Assembly (NCBI RefSeq): GCF_900188035.1
Contig: NZ_FZNN01000001.1
Location: forward strand, 434,001-498,000
Source of the DNA: Puniceibacterium sediminis
Lineage (GTDB): Bacteria > Pseudomonadota > Alphaproteobacteria > Rhodobacterales > Rhodobacteraceae
DNA length: 64,000 bases
Direction: 5' to 3'
How positions within the stretch are numbered: the first letter of the stretch is position 1; each line of letters starts with the position of its first letter. The notes under the pieces are model-generated. The model was not told where the DNA came from. It did no database searches and worked only from the letters and a program-made list of their open reading frames with translations. Below, in pieces: positions 28,822 through 37,632 of the stretch. The translations under genes were made by a program, and so were the position numbers.

Positions 28822-28899
28822 TCACATGTCTATTTTTGCCACGGGTGTATTGTGCATTTCCTCCAAGGGTGCCGGACGCTGCGGCGTAGAGGTCACCGA

Positions 28900-29259
28900 A
28901 TGATCCGTTTTACAGCCCTTTTCCTGGTGGCGATGAGCCTGAGTGCGCAGGCGCAGGAAGCCGTGACAGATTCCAACGGCGCCACGCTACGCGCGCTCGA
29001 CAAACTCACCGGCAAAGTCACGGACATGGAACTCTCCAAGGGAGAGCGTCAGGCCTTGGGCCGTATCGAGGTTGAGCTGGACGATTGTCGCTACCCGGAA
29101 GGCAACCCGGCCGGGGACGCATATGCCTTTGTAACAATCCGCGAGTCCGGCAAACCTGATCCGATTTTTCGCGGCTGGATGGTGGCTTCGGCACCAGCTC
29201 TGAACGCCATGGATCACGCGCGCTATGACGTCTGGGCCATGCGCTGCCAAACCTCCTGA
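28900..29259 (+). CDS. DUF2155 domain protein, secreted
   Basis: 119 residues with a signal peptide (to about SAQAQEA). The domain has the features CRYPEGNPAGDAYAFVTI, IFRGWMVASAPALNAMDHARYDVW and a paired cysteine near the end (MRCQTS). Function unknown. Sits after the NDUFA12 gene, a conserved alphaproteobacterial pairing. Its last 37 bases overlap the convergent aat gene. Confidence 0.88.
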   Translation: MIRFTALFLVAMSLSAQAQEAVTDSNGATLRALDKLTGKVTDMELSKGERQALGRIEVELDDCRYPEGNPAGDAYAFVTIRESGKPDPIFRGWMVASAPALNAMDHARYDVWAMRCQTS

Positions 29260-29858
29260 GCTGACGTCTCAAGCGACACCCCACAAAAATCCGCCGTCTT
29301 TTCTGAAGCTTGCTGCAAGAGTTGATGATACTTGGAACGCGTGATTTCAATCGCACCAAGAGAGGCGAGGTGCGGTGTCAGAAATTGCGTGTCGAACAGG
29401 CAAAAGCCTGTTCTTCTGAGATGATCCACCAGCCAGGTCAACGCCAGTTTGGACGCGTCGGTGCGGCGTGAAAACATGGATTCGCCGCAGAACGCCGCGC
29501 CAACGGTTACGCCATAGACGCCACCAGAAAGGCGTCCATCCTGCCATATTTCCAAAGAATGCGCGTGCCCAAGAGAGAAGAGAGTTGTGTAAAGCTCCCG
29601 GATTTCGGGATTGATCCAAGTCTCAGGACGGTCGGCACAGGCATCAATCACCCCCGTGAAATCCATATCGATGGTAACGTTATAATCTGGTCTGATCAGC
29701 CTGCGCCCCAAGCTGCGCGAAACGTGAAATCCGTCCAGTGGAAAGATGCCGCGTCGGCGGGGGTCGACCCAGAAGATATCTGGGTCGTCGCGGCTTTCTG
29801 ACATCGGGAAGATGCCATTTCGATAGGCCTGAAGCAGAAGATCGGGCGAGACGGTCAC
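29223..29858 (-). CDS. aat: Leucyl/phenylalanyl-tRNA--protein transferase
   Basis: Adds Leu or Phe to N-terminal Arg/Lys of proteins, making them N-degron substrates of ClpAP. 211 residues from a GTG start. Motifs: LLQAYRNGIFPM, then WVDPRRRGIFPLDGFHVSRS, and SLEIWQDGRLSGGVYGVTVG with GESMFSRRTDASKLAL. Third gene after accB-accC on the minus strand. Its 3-prime end overlaps the DUF2155 gene tail to tail. Confidence 0.94.
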   Translation of the reverse strand: MTVSPDLLLQAYRNGIFPMSESRDDPDIFWVDPRRRGIFPLDGFHVSRSLGRRLIRPDYNVTIDMDFTGVIDACADRPETWINPEIRELYTTLFSLGHAHSLEIWQDGRLSGGVYGVTVGAAFCGESMFSRRTDASKLALTWLVDHLRRTGFCLFDTQFLTPHLASLGAIEITRSKYHQLLQQASEKTADFCGVSLETSAQEVWQRMAQTS

Positions 29859-29865
29859 GAGGCAG

Positions 29866-29924
29866 CGCGCCCAAAAGTTTTCAGAAAACTTTTGGCAAGA
29901 CTTTTGTCAAAAGTCTTGGGCGCG
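29866..29924. repeat. Double palindrome between accC and aat
   Basis: Two adjacent perfect palindromes: CCAAAAGTTTTC / GAAAACTTTTGG (29871-29895, one-base centre) and CAAGACTTTTG / CAAAAGTCTTG (29896-29918, one-base centre). They are framed by CGCGCCCAA (29866-29874) and TTGGGCGCG (29916-29924), which can form an alternative outer stem. Could act as terminator, mRNA stabiliser or a dispersed palindromic repeat. Confidence 0.8.
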
Positions 29925-29943
29925 GCCTGGATCATGCAGCGCC

Positions 29944-31296
29944 TCAGTCCTGTTTCAGAGTTTGTTCCAGCCAGTGCTCCAGCCAATGGATGTTGTAGTT
30001 GCCCGAATGAATGTCGGGTTCTTCCAGCAGTGCGTGAAACAAAGGAACCGTCGTATCCACGCCGTCCACAATCAGCTCGCCCAGTGCGCGATGGAGCCGG
30101 GCCAGGGCCTCGGTCCGGTCGCGGCCGTGCACGATGAGCTTGCCGATCAGGCTGTCGTAGTAGGGGGGGATCTTGTACCCATCATAGAGCGCGGAATCCA
30201 TCCGTACGCCCAACCCGCCCGGCGCATGATACTGGGTGATCCGACCCGGAGATGGCGAGAAGTTTGGCAGCTTTTCAGCGTTGATTCGTACCTCGATCGA
30301 GTGGCCGTTGATCTTGAGATCCTTTTGTTCAAAGGACATCGGCAGCCCCGCCGCGACGCGGATTTGTTCGCGCACCAGATCGACGCCAAAGATCGCTTCG
30401 GTGACGGGGTGTTCCACCTGCAATCGGGTGTTCATTTCGATGAAGAAGAACTCGCCCTTTTCGTAGAGAAATTCGATTGTCCCGGCACCGGCATAATCGA
30501 TCTTGGCCACAGCATCGGCGCAAACCTTGCCGATACGCGCGCGCTCTTCTTCTGAAATACAGGGGCCCGGTGCCTCTTCCAGCACTTTTTGATGCCGACG
30601 CTGGAGTGAGCAGTCACGCTCACCCAGATGCACGGCACCGCCCTTGCCATCGCCAAAGACCTGGATCTCGATGTGGCGGGGCGTGGTCAGGTATTTCTCT
30701 ATATAGATTTCATCGTTGCCAAAGGCGGCCTTGGCTTCGGACCGGGCCGTCAGGAAGGCACGCTCCATTTCGGCGTCATTGTTCGCGACCTTCATGCCGC
30801 GTCCGCCACCGCCCGCAGTGGCCTTGATGATCACCGGATAGCCGATTTCGGCTCCGACGCTCCTGGCGGTTTCAAGATCAGGCACAGCGCCGCCCGATCC
30901 GGGAACGCAGGGCACACCAAGCGCTTTCATGGTCTCGATGGCGGTGATCTTGTCGCCCATGACACGGATGTGTTCCGCAGTCGGACCGATGAATGTCAGG
31001 CCGTGATCTTCGATAATCTGCACAAACTTTGCATTTTCGGACAGAAAACCATAGCCGGGGTGGATGGCTTGCGCGCCCGTGATTTCACAGGCCGAAATGA
31101 TCGCGGGGATCAGCAGGTAGCTGTCTGCCGAAGGCGGTGGCCCGATGCAGATCGTTTCGTCCGCCATGCGCACGTGCATTGCATCGCTGTCTGCGGTCGA
31201 ATGTACGGCCACCGAGGCGATGCCCATCTCGCGGCAGGCACGGATAACACGCAGGGCAATTTCCCCGCGGTTGGCGATCAGAATTTTGTCAAACAT
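29944..31296 (-). CDS. accC: Biotin carboxylase subunit of acetyl-CoA carboxylase
   Basis: 450 residues, normal. Biotin-dependent ATP-grasp enzyme: [20 protein letters not shown] at the N-terminus, the ATP loop [13 protein letters not shown] near 164, and [16 protein letters not shown] near 285. Carboxylates biotin on AccB (next gene upstream, 10-base gap) in fatty-acid synthesis. Confidence 0.97.
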   Translation of the reverse strand: MFDKILIANRGEIALRVIRACREMGIASVAVHSTADSDAMHVRMADETICIGPPPSADSYLLIPAIISACEITGAQAIHPGYGFLSENAKFVQIIEDHGLTFIGPTAEHIRVMGDKITAIETMKALGVPCVPGSGGAVPDLETARSVGAEIGYPVIIKATAGGGGRGMKVANNDAEMERAFLTARSEAKAAFGNDEIYIEKYLTTPRHIEIQVFGDGKGGAVHLGERDCSLQRRHQKVLEEAPGPCISEEERARIGKVCADAVAKIDYAGAGTIEFLYEKGEFFFIEMNTRLQVEHPVTEAIFGVDLVREQIRVAAGLPMSFEQKDLKINGHSIEVRINAEKLPNFSPSPGRITQYHAPGGLGVRMDSALYDGYKIPPYYDSLIGKLIVHGRDRTEALARLHRALGELIVDGVDTTVPLFHALLEEPDIHSGNYNIHWLEHWLEQTLKQD

Positions 31297-31306
31297 TGCC
31301 AGTGCC

Positions 31307-31798
31307 CTATTCCAGGATCACGAGCGGAGCGCCGTATTCGACCGGCGCGCCATCCTCGACCAGAATACGCTTCACGGTGCCCGCCCGGGGTGCAGGAATA
31401 TGGTTCATGGTTTTCATCGCTTCGACGATCAGCAGTGTATCGCCTTCGGAAACCTGCTGTCCCACGCGGATAAACGCCGGCGATCCCGGTTCACCCTGCA
31501 TGTAGACCGTGCCAACCATCGGGGAACTGACCGCCCCGGGATGGGAAGCTGGATCTTCGGCTAGCACAGCTGCCGGGGCAGCGGCGGGGCCGGGGGCACC
31601 AGCGGCCGGGGTCAAAGCCGGAGCCGGGGCCGATGCATAAACGGCCGGTGCCGGGTGCATGCGACTCACGCGCACGTTCAGACTGTCGTCTTCGCCGTAA
31701 TCGCGTTTGACCTGCAGTTCCGTCAGATCGTTTTCGCGCAAAAGTTCTGCCAGTGCCTTAATGAAGGCCACGTCGGAGTCGTAAGTATTCTTGTTCAT
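31307..31798 (-). CDS. accB: Biotin carboxyl carrier protein of acetyl-CoA carboxylase
   Basis: 163 residues. N-terminal helix, an alanine/proline-rich flexible linker (~55-90), then the biotinyl domain with [12 protein letters not shown], whose lysine carries biotin. Co-transcribed with accC. Confidence 0.96.
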   Translation of the reverse strand: MNKNTYDSDVAFIKALAELLRENDLTELQVKRDYGEDDSLNVRVSRMHPAPAVYASAPAPALTPAAGAPGPAAAPAAVLAEDPASHPGAVSSPMVGTVYMQGEPGSPAFIRVGQQVSEGDTLLIVEAMKTMNHIPAPRAGTVKRILVEDGAPVEYGAPLVILE

Positions 31799-31931
31799 GC
31801 CATCCTCGCCCGGTTCCTATCGCGTCATACCCCTTGGGCTGCGCGTGCGGTTGCCCGCTTATAGGGCATCAGGACGACCATGAAAAGCGATGCAATTAGG
31901 AGAACCAAACTCAATGGTTCGCAAGGTTTCC

Positions 31932-32480
31932 CTAGGCGTATGAAAGGCGTTGCGCAGGTTGCTCAGCTGGAAGCGTCGTAAATGCGGTATGGCTTCGGTC
32001 GCTGGCGTCTGCCGACGTCGTTGTGGATGATCTGGTTTCTGGCTGGGGCAATTCGGGAAGTTGCTTGTAACCCGAAGCCGTTGCATCACGCCGCGGCTCG
32101 GCCGGCAAAGCTTCGCTTTCCCCATCGATTTCGGCGGTGTCCTCGTCGTTGCCGCTGACTTCCTTGCCAGCTTCCACATCTTGTTCGCCTTCAGGCCCCT
32201 GGCCAGGCGGGAACTCGGCCTGTTTGGTCAGCATGGCGCTGATCTTGAGCTGTATGATCGACGGCGGAGCAACATGAGTCGTGGGGTCCGGCTCACCGCC
32301 GGCTGCGCGCCAGAACTGGGTCGGAGACTTTTCCTGCATCATGTCGGTGTCGCTCGACGATTGCTGCGTAACGGCGGTTACGCGCGTGACGCTTTTGGTC
32401 TGGGCGCTGGTTTCAGGCAGGCCGAACGGATGGCCGGTCGAAACGGGGGCGGCCCAGGGTGGAAGGACCGAGAAATGCAT
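31932..32480 (-). CDS. Hypothetical protein, acidic and low-complexity
   Basis: 182 residues. The ATG follows AAAAGGAGTTTGAA, a good ribosome site, which supports it as a real gene. Rich in Pro, Glu, Ser and Thr with no membrane segment or signal peptide; probably largely disordered. The stretch PTQFWRAAGGEPDPTTHVAP followed by PSIIQLKISAML is the most ordered-looking part. I do not recognise a function. It lies upstream of accB on the same strand, 133 bases away. Confidence 0.6.
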   Translation of the reverse strand: MHFSVLPPWAAPVSTGHPFGLPETSAQTKSVTRVTAVTQQSSSDTDMMQEKSPTQFWRAAGGEPDPTTHVAPPSIIQLKISAMLTKQAEFPPGQGPEGEQDVEAGKEVSGNDEDTAEIDGESEALPAEPRRDATASGYKQLPELPQPETRSSTTTSADASDRSHTAFTTLPAEQPAQRLSYA

Positions 32481-32927
32481 TTCAAACTCCTTTTGGTTGA
32501 GAGGCCTTCAAACTTCACTTTACCACATATCGCTGATCTTACCGTCGGAAAGGAGTCCAGAATCGGAATTTTCGTTCATGAAGGTTAAGATACACGTTTG
32601 TTTTCGTTAACCAATTTTTCCCGCTCATCCTCCAGACAGGAACCTCGCACAGCAAACGGGCGCGTGTTTCTGCGGCGGGAAGGTCAGCTATTCCTCCAGT
32701 GCATTGCGGTCTCAATGAGGTCCCTCAAACCCACTGGCTCTACGATCTGGACGATGCATTCAATGACGGTCGCCAGGGGGATGTCATCACGATTCCCCCG
32801 CGTCAGGACCCGCGATTTCGCCGCTATGCCCATGACAGGATACCAATAGGGTTGCGCCTCCGCGTCGATCCTTTAGGTTTTCCGCTTCAGGCGGGACACA
32901 CCGCCATTCAACCGGGAGGAAGACCAC
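32481..32927. other. Gap of 447 bases upstream of the TRAP operon
   Basis: Must hold the divergent promoters of the hypothetical gene and dctP. Short open frames on plus (from 32598 and 32699) have no ribosome site and no recognisable domain. The stretch 32699-32880 reads as slightly gene-like (VPQTHWLYDLDDAFNDGRQG), so a decayed remnant is possible. No clear operator found. Confidence 0.5.
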
Positions 32928-33944
32928 ATGAATCACATCGCAGCCAAACTGACTGTCGCCGCGTTCAGCCTAGGACTCGCCACAGAGGCTATGGCCACTG
33001 AATGGAACGTCTCTGTCTGGGGCAAGCGCCGTGCCTTTACCGAACACGTCCACAAGCTGGCCGAACTGGTCGAGCAGAAGACAAACGGCGAATTCACCAT
33101 GAATATCAGCTACGGTGGTCTGTCCAAGAACACTGAAAACCTTGACGGAATCAGCATCGGCGCCTTCGAGATGGCGCAGTTCTGCGCCGGTTACCATGCC
33201 GACAAGAACCGTGCGATCACCGTTCTGGAACTGCCCTTCCTGGGTGTGAACACGTTGGCAGAAGAGGTCGCTGTCAGTCACGCTGTCTACGCTCACCCCG
33301 CCGTGGCCAAGGAAATGGCCCAGTGGAACGCCAGGATGCTGATGACCTCACCGATGCCGCAGTACAATCTGGTGGGCACCGGCAAGGCGCGTCACAAGAT
33401 TTCCGAGTTCGGCGGCATGCGCGTCCGTGCAACCGGCGGCATCGGCGAAGCCTTCCGTGCCGTGGGCGGTGTCCCGACATCCGTGACCTCTTCCGAGGCG
33501 TATCAGGCGATGGAATCCGGCGTGGTCGACACCGTCGCCTTTGCCCAGCACGCCCACCTGTCCTTTGGCACAATCAACGAGGCCGACTGGTGGACCGCCA
33601 ACCTCAACCCCGGCACCGTGAACTGCCCGATCGTTGTGAACATCGATGCCTATGACGCGCTGAGCGACGCCGAGCGCGAGGCGCTGGACAGCTCGGTCGA
33701 CGAATCAATCGCCTACTATCTCGATAACTACGGCGAACTGCTGACGCGCTGGGATGCCGTACTGGCGGAAAAGGGCGTGGAAAAGGTGATGATCTCTGAC
33801 GAAGAGCTTGCCGAGTTCAAAAAGGTCGCAGGCGATCCGATCCAGCAGGCCTGGATCAAGGAAATGAGCGCGCAGGGCATGCCCGCTCAGGAACTTTTTG
33901 ATCTGGTGAACGACACCCTGGCCAAGACCCGCGCCGGCAACTGA
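32928..33944 (+). CDS. TRAP transporter solute-binding protein (DctP family)
   Basis: Periplasmic receptor of a tripartite ATP-independent transporter, 338 residues with a signal peptide ending AMATEW. DctP features: the HKLAELVEQKTNGEFTMNIS start region, GGMRVRATGGIGEAFRAVGG (substrate-arginine region) and VTSSEAYQAMESGVVDTVAF. GGGAGGAAGACCAC precedes the ATG. Substrate not predictable; the family takes carboxylates and related anions. A strong hairpin separates it from the membrane genes. Confidence 0.93.
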   Translation: MNHIAAKLTVAAFSLGLATEAMATEWNVSVWGKRRAFTEHVHKLAELVEQKTNGEFTMNISYGGLSKNTENLDGISIGAFEMAQFCAGYHADKNRAITVLELPFLGVNTLAEEVAVSHAVYAHPAVAKEMAQWNARMLMTSPMPQYNLVGTGKARHKISEFGGMRVRATGGIGEAFRAVGGVPTSVTSSEAYQAMESGVVDTVAFAQHAHLSFGTINEADWWTANLNPGTVNCPIVVNIDAYDALSDAEREALDSSVDESIAYYLDNYGELLTRWDAVLAEKGVEKVMISDEELAEFKKVAGDPIQQAWIKEMSAQGMPAQELFDLVNDTLAKTRAGN

Positions 33945-33954
33945 TCGACCCCGC

Positions 33955-33978
33955 GGCCCCGGCAGTTCTGCCGGGGCC
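33955..33978 (+). other. Strong intercistronic hairpin between dctP and dctQ
   Basis: GGCCCCGGCA (33955-33964), loop GTTC, TGCCGGGGCC (33969-33978): ten perfect pairs and no T run. Fits partial termination or 3-prime stabilisation, giving more receptor than membrane protein. Confidence 0.75.
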
Positions 33979-34017
33979 ATTTCCATTACTGACCAATAAG
34001 ACAGGAGTCCGCCCCCG

Positions 34018-34647
34018 ATGGCAGGCACTTCCTCTGTACTGCGTGACGCCTCTCTTCTCAGCGCCCTTGACCGGTCTCTTGACGTGGTCGAGCGTTTCTT
34101 TGCGCTGATCTCTGGCATCTTCGCCTTTGGCCTCATGGTGCTGGCGGTGGTTTCTGTCACCGGGCGCAACGGCTTCAACAAACCGCTGTCGGGCTATGTC
34201 GACTGGATCGAAGCCTTCATGCCGCTGATCGCGATCCTTGGTATTTCATATGTGCAGCGCAACGGCGGGCACATCCGCATGGATATCGTGGTCGGGGCGC
34301 TGAAAGGCCGCGCGCTATGGCTGGCGGAATTCATCACCACCTTTGGCGTGCTTCTTCTCATGGCGGCGCTGGTCTGGGGCTCCTGGGCGCATTTTGACCG
34401 CAGCTTTGACATGTCCGCCCCGCTCTGGAGCCGTGACAGTTCGATCGACATCGGTCTGCCGATCTGGCCGGCCAAGCTGGTCGTGCCGGTGGCCTTCTTC
34501 GTGCTCTGCCTGCGGCTGATCCTGCAACTCTGGGGCTATGGGCGGGCGTTTATCCTTGGGCTGGAAAACCCCGTCGCCGTACCGCTGATCATGAGCGTGG
34601 CCGAACAGGCCGCCGCCGAAGCCGAACATATTCAAGGGCGGGACTAA
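34018..34647 (+). CDS. TRAP transporter small membrane subunit (DctQ)
   Basis: 209 residues with four predicted helices (about 27-47, 60-76, 100-122, 152-172). Preceded by ACAGGAGTCC. Encoded between the P and M subunits and only 4 bases from dctM. Includes the DctQ pattern DWIEAFMPLIAILGISYVQR. Confidence 0.9.
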   Translation: MAGTSSVLRDASLLSALDRSLDVVERFFALISGIFAFGLMVLAVVSVTGRNGFNKPLSGYVDWIEAFMPLIAILGISYVQRNGGHIRMDIVVGALKGRALWLAEFITTFGVLLLMAALVWGSWAHFDRSFDMSAPLWSRDSSIDIGLPIWPAKLVVPVAFFVLCLRLILQLWGYGRAFILGLENPVAVPLIMSVAEQAAAEAEHIQGRD

Positions 34648-34651
34648 AGCC

Positions 34652-36052
34652 ATGGACTCCATCGAAATTGGCCTCTGGGTCACGGGCGGCATGTTGGTCA
34701 TGGTCGTGCTTGGCATGCGCGTGGCCTTTGCCGCGGCACTTGCGGGCCTCATCGGCCTGATCTGGATCTTCTGGGACAAGAAGGATTACGAACTCGCACA
34801 GCTCGGCTGGGCGCTGACCGTCGCCATCAAGACGGCAGGGCAGGTGCCCCACGGCAAGGTCGCCTCGCAGGCTCTGTCGCTGATCCCCACCTTTATCCTC
34901 ATCGGCTACCTCGCTTATTACGCCGGCCTCACGCGGGCATTGTTCGAGGCCGCCAAACGCTGGATCGCCTGGGTGCCGGGTGGCCTCGCCGTGTCGACCG
35001 TATTCGCGACCGCCGGCTTTGCGGCCGTGTCGGGCGCATCCGTGGCGACGGCGGCGGTGTTTGCCCGCATCGCGATCCCGGAAATGCTGGCCGTCGGATA
35101 TGACAAACGCTTTGCCGCCGGTGTCGTGGCGGCGGCGGGCACGCTGGCATCGCTCATCCCGCCCTCGGCTATTCTGGTGATCTACGCGATCATCGTCGAA
35201 CAGGACGTGGGCAAACTGCTGCTCGCGGGCTTCATCCCCGGCGTATTTTCGGCCTTTGTCTACACTGGCCTGATCATCGGCCTCGCGCTGACGGTCAAGG
35301 GTTTCGGCCCGCCCGTCACCGGCTTCACCTGGCGCGAGCGTTTCGAATCCCTGCCGCCCGCAATGCCGATCTTTGCGGTGGTGATCATCATCATCTTCTT
35401 CGTCTACAACCCCTTTGGCGGCGACGCATGGGGCACCCCGACCGAAGGCGGCGCCATCGGGGCCTTCATCGTCTTTGTCATCGCGGTCTTTCGCGGCATG
35501 CGGTGGGCCGAACTCAAGGACGCCCTGATGGAGACGGCCAAGCTGTCGGTGATGATCTTCACCATCATCTGGGGCGTGCTGATCTATGTCCGCTTCCTTG
35601 GCTTTGCCGATCTGCCAACCGCCTTTTCCGACTGGATCACCTCGCTGCACTACTCGCCCATGATGATCCTGATCTGCATCCTGCTGGCCTATGCGGTGCT
35701 GGGCATGTTCATGGATGCCATCGGCATGCTGCTGCTGACCCTGCCGGTGGTCTATCCCGCCGTCATGGCGCTGAACGGGGGCGAATATGTGTCTGCCGCC
35801 GACAGCGCCTTTGGCATGAACGGCACGATGTGCGCGATCTGGTTCGGCATCCTCGTGGTCAAGATGGCCGAGTTCTGTCTGATCACGCCACCCATCGGGC
35901 TCAACTGCTTTGTGGTGGCAGGCGTGCGCGACGACATATCGGTGCATGATGTGTTCCGCGGGGTCATGCCGTTCTTCTTTGCCGATGGCGTGACGATCGC
36001 GCTGCTGGTGGCCTTCCCATCCATCGTGCTCTGGCTGCCGTCACTGGCGTAA
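34652..36052 (+). CDS. TRAP transporter large membrane subunit (DctM)
   Basis: 466 residues, about twelve helices; uses a sodium gradient to drive uptake. The family pattern is seen in FATAGFAAVSGASVATAAVF, GVVAAAGTLASLIPPSAILV and GMFMDAIGMLLLTLPVVYPA, ending with EFCLITPPIGLNCFVVAGV. Last gene of the operon; a small GCCCGC/GCGGGC stem (36074-36089) follows. Confidence 0.94.
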   Translation: MDSIEIGLWVTGGMLVMVVLGMRVAFAAALAGLIGLIWIFWDKKDYELAQLGWALTVAIKTAGQVPHGKVASQALSLIPTFILIGYLAYYAGLTRALFEAAKRWIAWVPGGLAVSTVFATAGFAAVSGASVATAAVFARIAIPEMLAVGYDKRFAAGVVAAAGTLASLIPPSAILVIYAIIVEQDVGKLLLAGFIPGVFSAFVYTGLIIGLALTVKGFGPPVTGFTWRERFESLPPAMPIFAVVIIIIFFVYNPFGGDAWGTPTEGGAIGAFIVFVIAVFRGMRWAELKDALMETAKLSVMIFTIIWGVLIYVRFLGFADLPTAFSDWITSLHYSPMMILICILLAYAVLGMFMDAIGMLLLTLPVVYPAVMALNGGEYVSAADSAFGMNGTMCAIWFGILVVKMAEFCLITPPIGLNCFVVAGVRDDISVHDVFRGVMPFFFADGVTIALLVAFPSIVLWLPSLA

Positions 36053-36145
36053 AACAAACCACAAAAGGCGTCGGCCCGCTACGGCGGGCTGGCGCTACCC
36101 TTGGACCAGACAACTCCCATCCGGCTCAATTTTCGTGCCGCCTTG

Positions 36146-36170
36146 GGAACCATCACGCCTCTGTGACGTT
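36146..36170 (+). promoter_or_regulatory. EcfG-type stress promoter for the small membrane genes
   Basis: GGAAC (36146-36150), 16 bases, CGTT (36167-36170): exact match to the EcfG consensus GGAAC-N16/17-CGTT. It lies about 54 bases upstream of the PLDc_N gene, so that gene and the DUF1328 gene probably belong to the general stress regulon encoded just downstream. Confidence 0.8.
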
Positions 36171-36223
36171 GCTCCTTTAGAAATCCTGACCGCCGTTGGC
36201 AGGATGCAACACAGGAACGTCAC

Positions 36224-36415
36224 ATGCTGGATTACGCAGGACTCGGCGGCCTTATTGTTCTCGGGCTGGACCTTTACGCGATCATTTCGATCTTTGGGTC
36301 AAACCGCGGCACGGGATCAAAGGTGCTTTGGACACTGCTCATTCTGGTGCTTCCGATCCTCGGCTTCATCATCTGGCTTGTCGCCGGGCCGCGGTCGCGT
36401 CGCAGTCATGTCTGA
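36224..36415 (+). CDS. Small membrane protein with PLDc_N (phospholipase D-nuclease N-terminal) domain
   Basis: 63 residues, two helices (about 5-24 and 35-55), basic tail PRSRRSHV. Resembles the PLDc_N domain that forms the membrane part of cardiolipin synthases, here standing alone. Downstream of an exact EcfG promoter and 23 bases from a DUF1328 gene. Function unknown; probably envelope stress. Confidence 0.82.
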   Translation: MLDYAGLGGLIVLGLDLYAIISIFGSNRGTGSKVLWTLLILVLPILGFIIWLVAGPRSRRSHV

Positions 36416-36438
36416 CGTTTCACTTTAGGAGTCGAAAA

Positions 36439-36603
36439 ATGCTGTACTGGGCCGTTATTTTCTTTGTCGTCGCCATTATTGCCGGTGTGTTCGGCTTTGG
36501 CGGTATCGCGTCTGCATCCGCTGGCATCGCACAGATCCTCTTTGTGATCTTCCTGGTGCTGTTTGTGGTGGCTCTTCTGGCCCGCGTGCTTCGCAAGGTC
36601 TGA
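36439..36603 (+). CDS. DUF1328 small membrane protein
   Basis: 54 residues, two helices: [20 protein letters not shown], the [15 protein letters not shown] turn, and a second helix with basic end RVLRKV. Standard DUF1328 (YtjA-like). Preceded by TTTAGGAGTCG. Co-transcribed with the PLDc_N gene. Such proteins are common members of stress regulons. Confidence 0.88.
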   Translation: MLYWAVIFFVVAIIAGVFGFGGIASASAGIAQILFVIFLVLFVVALLARVLRKV

Positions 36604-36620
36604 TTGCATCTGCAACGCAA

Positions 36621-36646
36621 CGCCATGGTCGCCCCTGACCATGGCG
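36621..36646. other. Hairpin after the DUF1328 gene
   Basis: CGCCATGGTC (36621-36630), loop GCCCCT, GACCATGGCG (36637-36646). Ten perfect pairs without a T run, directly before a second hairpin that has one. Confidence 0.6.
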
Positions 36647-36662
36647 AGCGCCAGGATGAAAG

Positions 36663-36695
36663 AAAGCGCGCCACGGGAAACCGGGCGCGCTTTTT
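36663..36695 (+). terminator. Intrinsic terminator after the DUF1328 gene
   Basis: AAAGCGCGCC (36663-36672) pairs with GGCGCGCTTT (36684-36693), and the stem runs into five T. Ends the small membrane operon and could also stop phyR from the other side. Confidence 0.85.
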
Positions 36696-36772
36696 CTATT
36701 CGTGCTGTGTTCTAATCGTGCTGTGGGTGCGCAACCGCGGCGACGCCAAAGCGCCGCCGCAGTATCGCGAAT

Positions 36773-37573
36773 TCAGACCTTCAGCGTTTCCGTAGACGAA
36801 AAGAACATCGCCTGCGAAATTGCGGAACGCACCTGATCCTCGGAGTAGGGCTTTGAGATCAGGAAGGCCGGTTCCGGACGCTCACCCGTCAGCAGACGCT
36901 CGGGGAAGGCCGTGATAAAGATCACCGGACGGTGACCCAGTTCCGCCAGCAGATCCCGCACTGCATCCACACCCGACGAATTATCGGCCAGCTGGATATC
37001 CGCCAAAATCAGATCCGGCGCGTCGGATGTCCCCAGCTTGACCGCCCCGTCGCGCGTGCGCGCCACGCCGGTCACACGGTGGCCCAGATCGGCCACGATG
37101 CTTTCCAGATCCATCGCGATGATCGCCTCGTCCTCGATGATCAGCACCCGGCCCGAAATGCCGTCGGCCATTTCCTGACGGGCAATCGTCACCAGATTTT
37201 CGGCCTCGTCACTGCCGATCTGCATGATCTCGGCAACCTCACCGAGGTTAAATTCTTCGATCGTATGCAACAAAAGCGCCTCTCGGCTGTTTGTTGTCAG
37301 ACGCTGAAGATGTTTCTGCGCAATTGCCCGGGGGCCTGCGTCCTCTTCCTCAACCGGGGCACCGGTGGTGACCCAGATGCCATGGAACATGGCGAACAGT
37401 CCCACCTTGGGCGAAGAGGCGTCAGAAACGACGCTGCGATCGGCCAGAACCGCCTCCAGTGTGGCAGCTGCATAGTTGTCGCCACTGCTCTGGCTTCCGG
37501 TCAGCGCGCGCGCGTAGCGGCGCAGATACGGCAGAGCGGCGCCAACTTCGCTGCTTAGATCCACCTGTGTCAT
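36773..37573 (-). CDS. phyR: PhyR, general stress response anti-anti-sigma regulator
   Basis: 266 residues in two domains: an N-terminal EcfG-like sigma domain (~1-130) and a C-terminal receiver domain (~140-262) with phosphorylated Asp192 in LILADIQLAD. When phosphorylated, the sigma-like domain captures NepR and frees EcfG. Divergent from nepR-ecfG with an interleaved pair of EcfG promoters, so it should be autoregulated. Confidence 0.95.
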   Translation of the reverse strand: MTQVDLSSEVGAALPYLRRYARALTGSQSSGDNYAAATLEAVLADRSVVSDASSPKVGLFAMFHGIWVTTGAPVEEEDAGPRAIAQKHLQRLTTNSREALLLHTIEEFNLGEVAEIMQIGSDEAENLVTIARQEMADGISGRVLIIEDEAIIAMDLESIVADLGHRVTGVARTRDGAVKLGTSDAPDLILADIQLADNSSGVDAVRDLLAELGHRPVIFITAFPERLLTGERPEPAFLISKPYSEDQVRSAISQAMFFSSTETLKV

Positions 37574-37600
37574 GTTTATTGTCCTTCCTGCACTTTTTCT

Positions 37601-37632
37601 GGAACCAAACGCCTGCGAACCCTGTTAGTTCC
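37601..37632. promoter_or_regulatory. Interleaved divergent EcfG promoters (phyR / nepR)
   Basis: Minus strand: GGAAC (complement of 37628-37632), 16 bases, CGTT (complement of 37608-37611), an exact consensus for phyR. Plus strand: GGAAC (37601-37605), 17 bases, TGTT (37623-37626), one mismatch, for nepR-ecfG. Both promoters use the same 32 bases, so only one can be occupied at a time. Confidence 0.8.

Noticed and set aside
32598-32849. 83-codon plus frame
   Set aside because: No ribosome site, unusual composition, and no similarity I recognise.
34589-35947. 452-codon minus-strand frame over dctM
   Set aside because: His/Asp/Arg-rich translation opposite a typical twelve-helix TRAP subunit.
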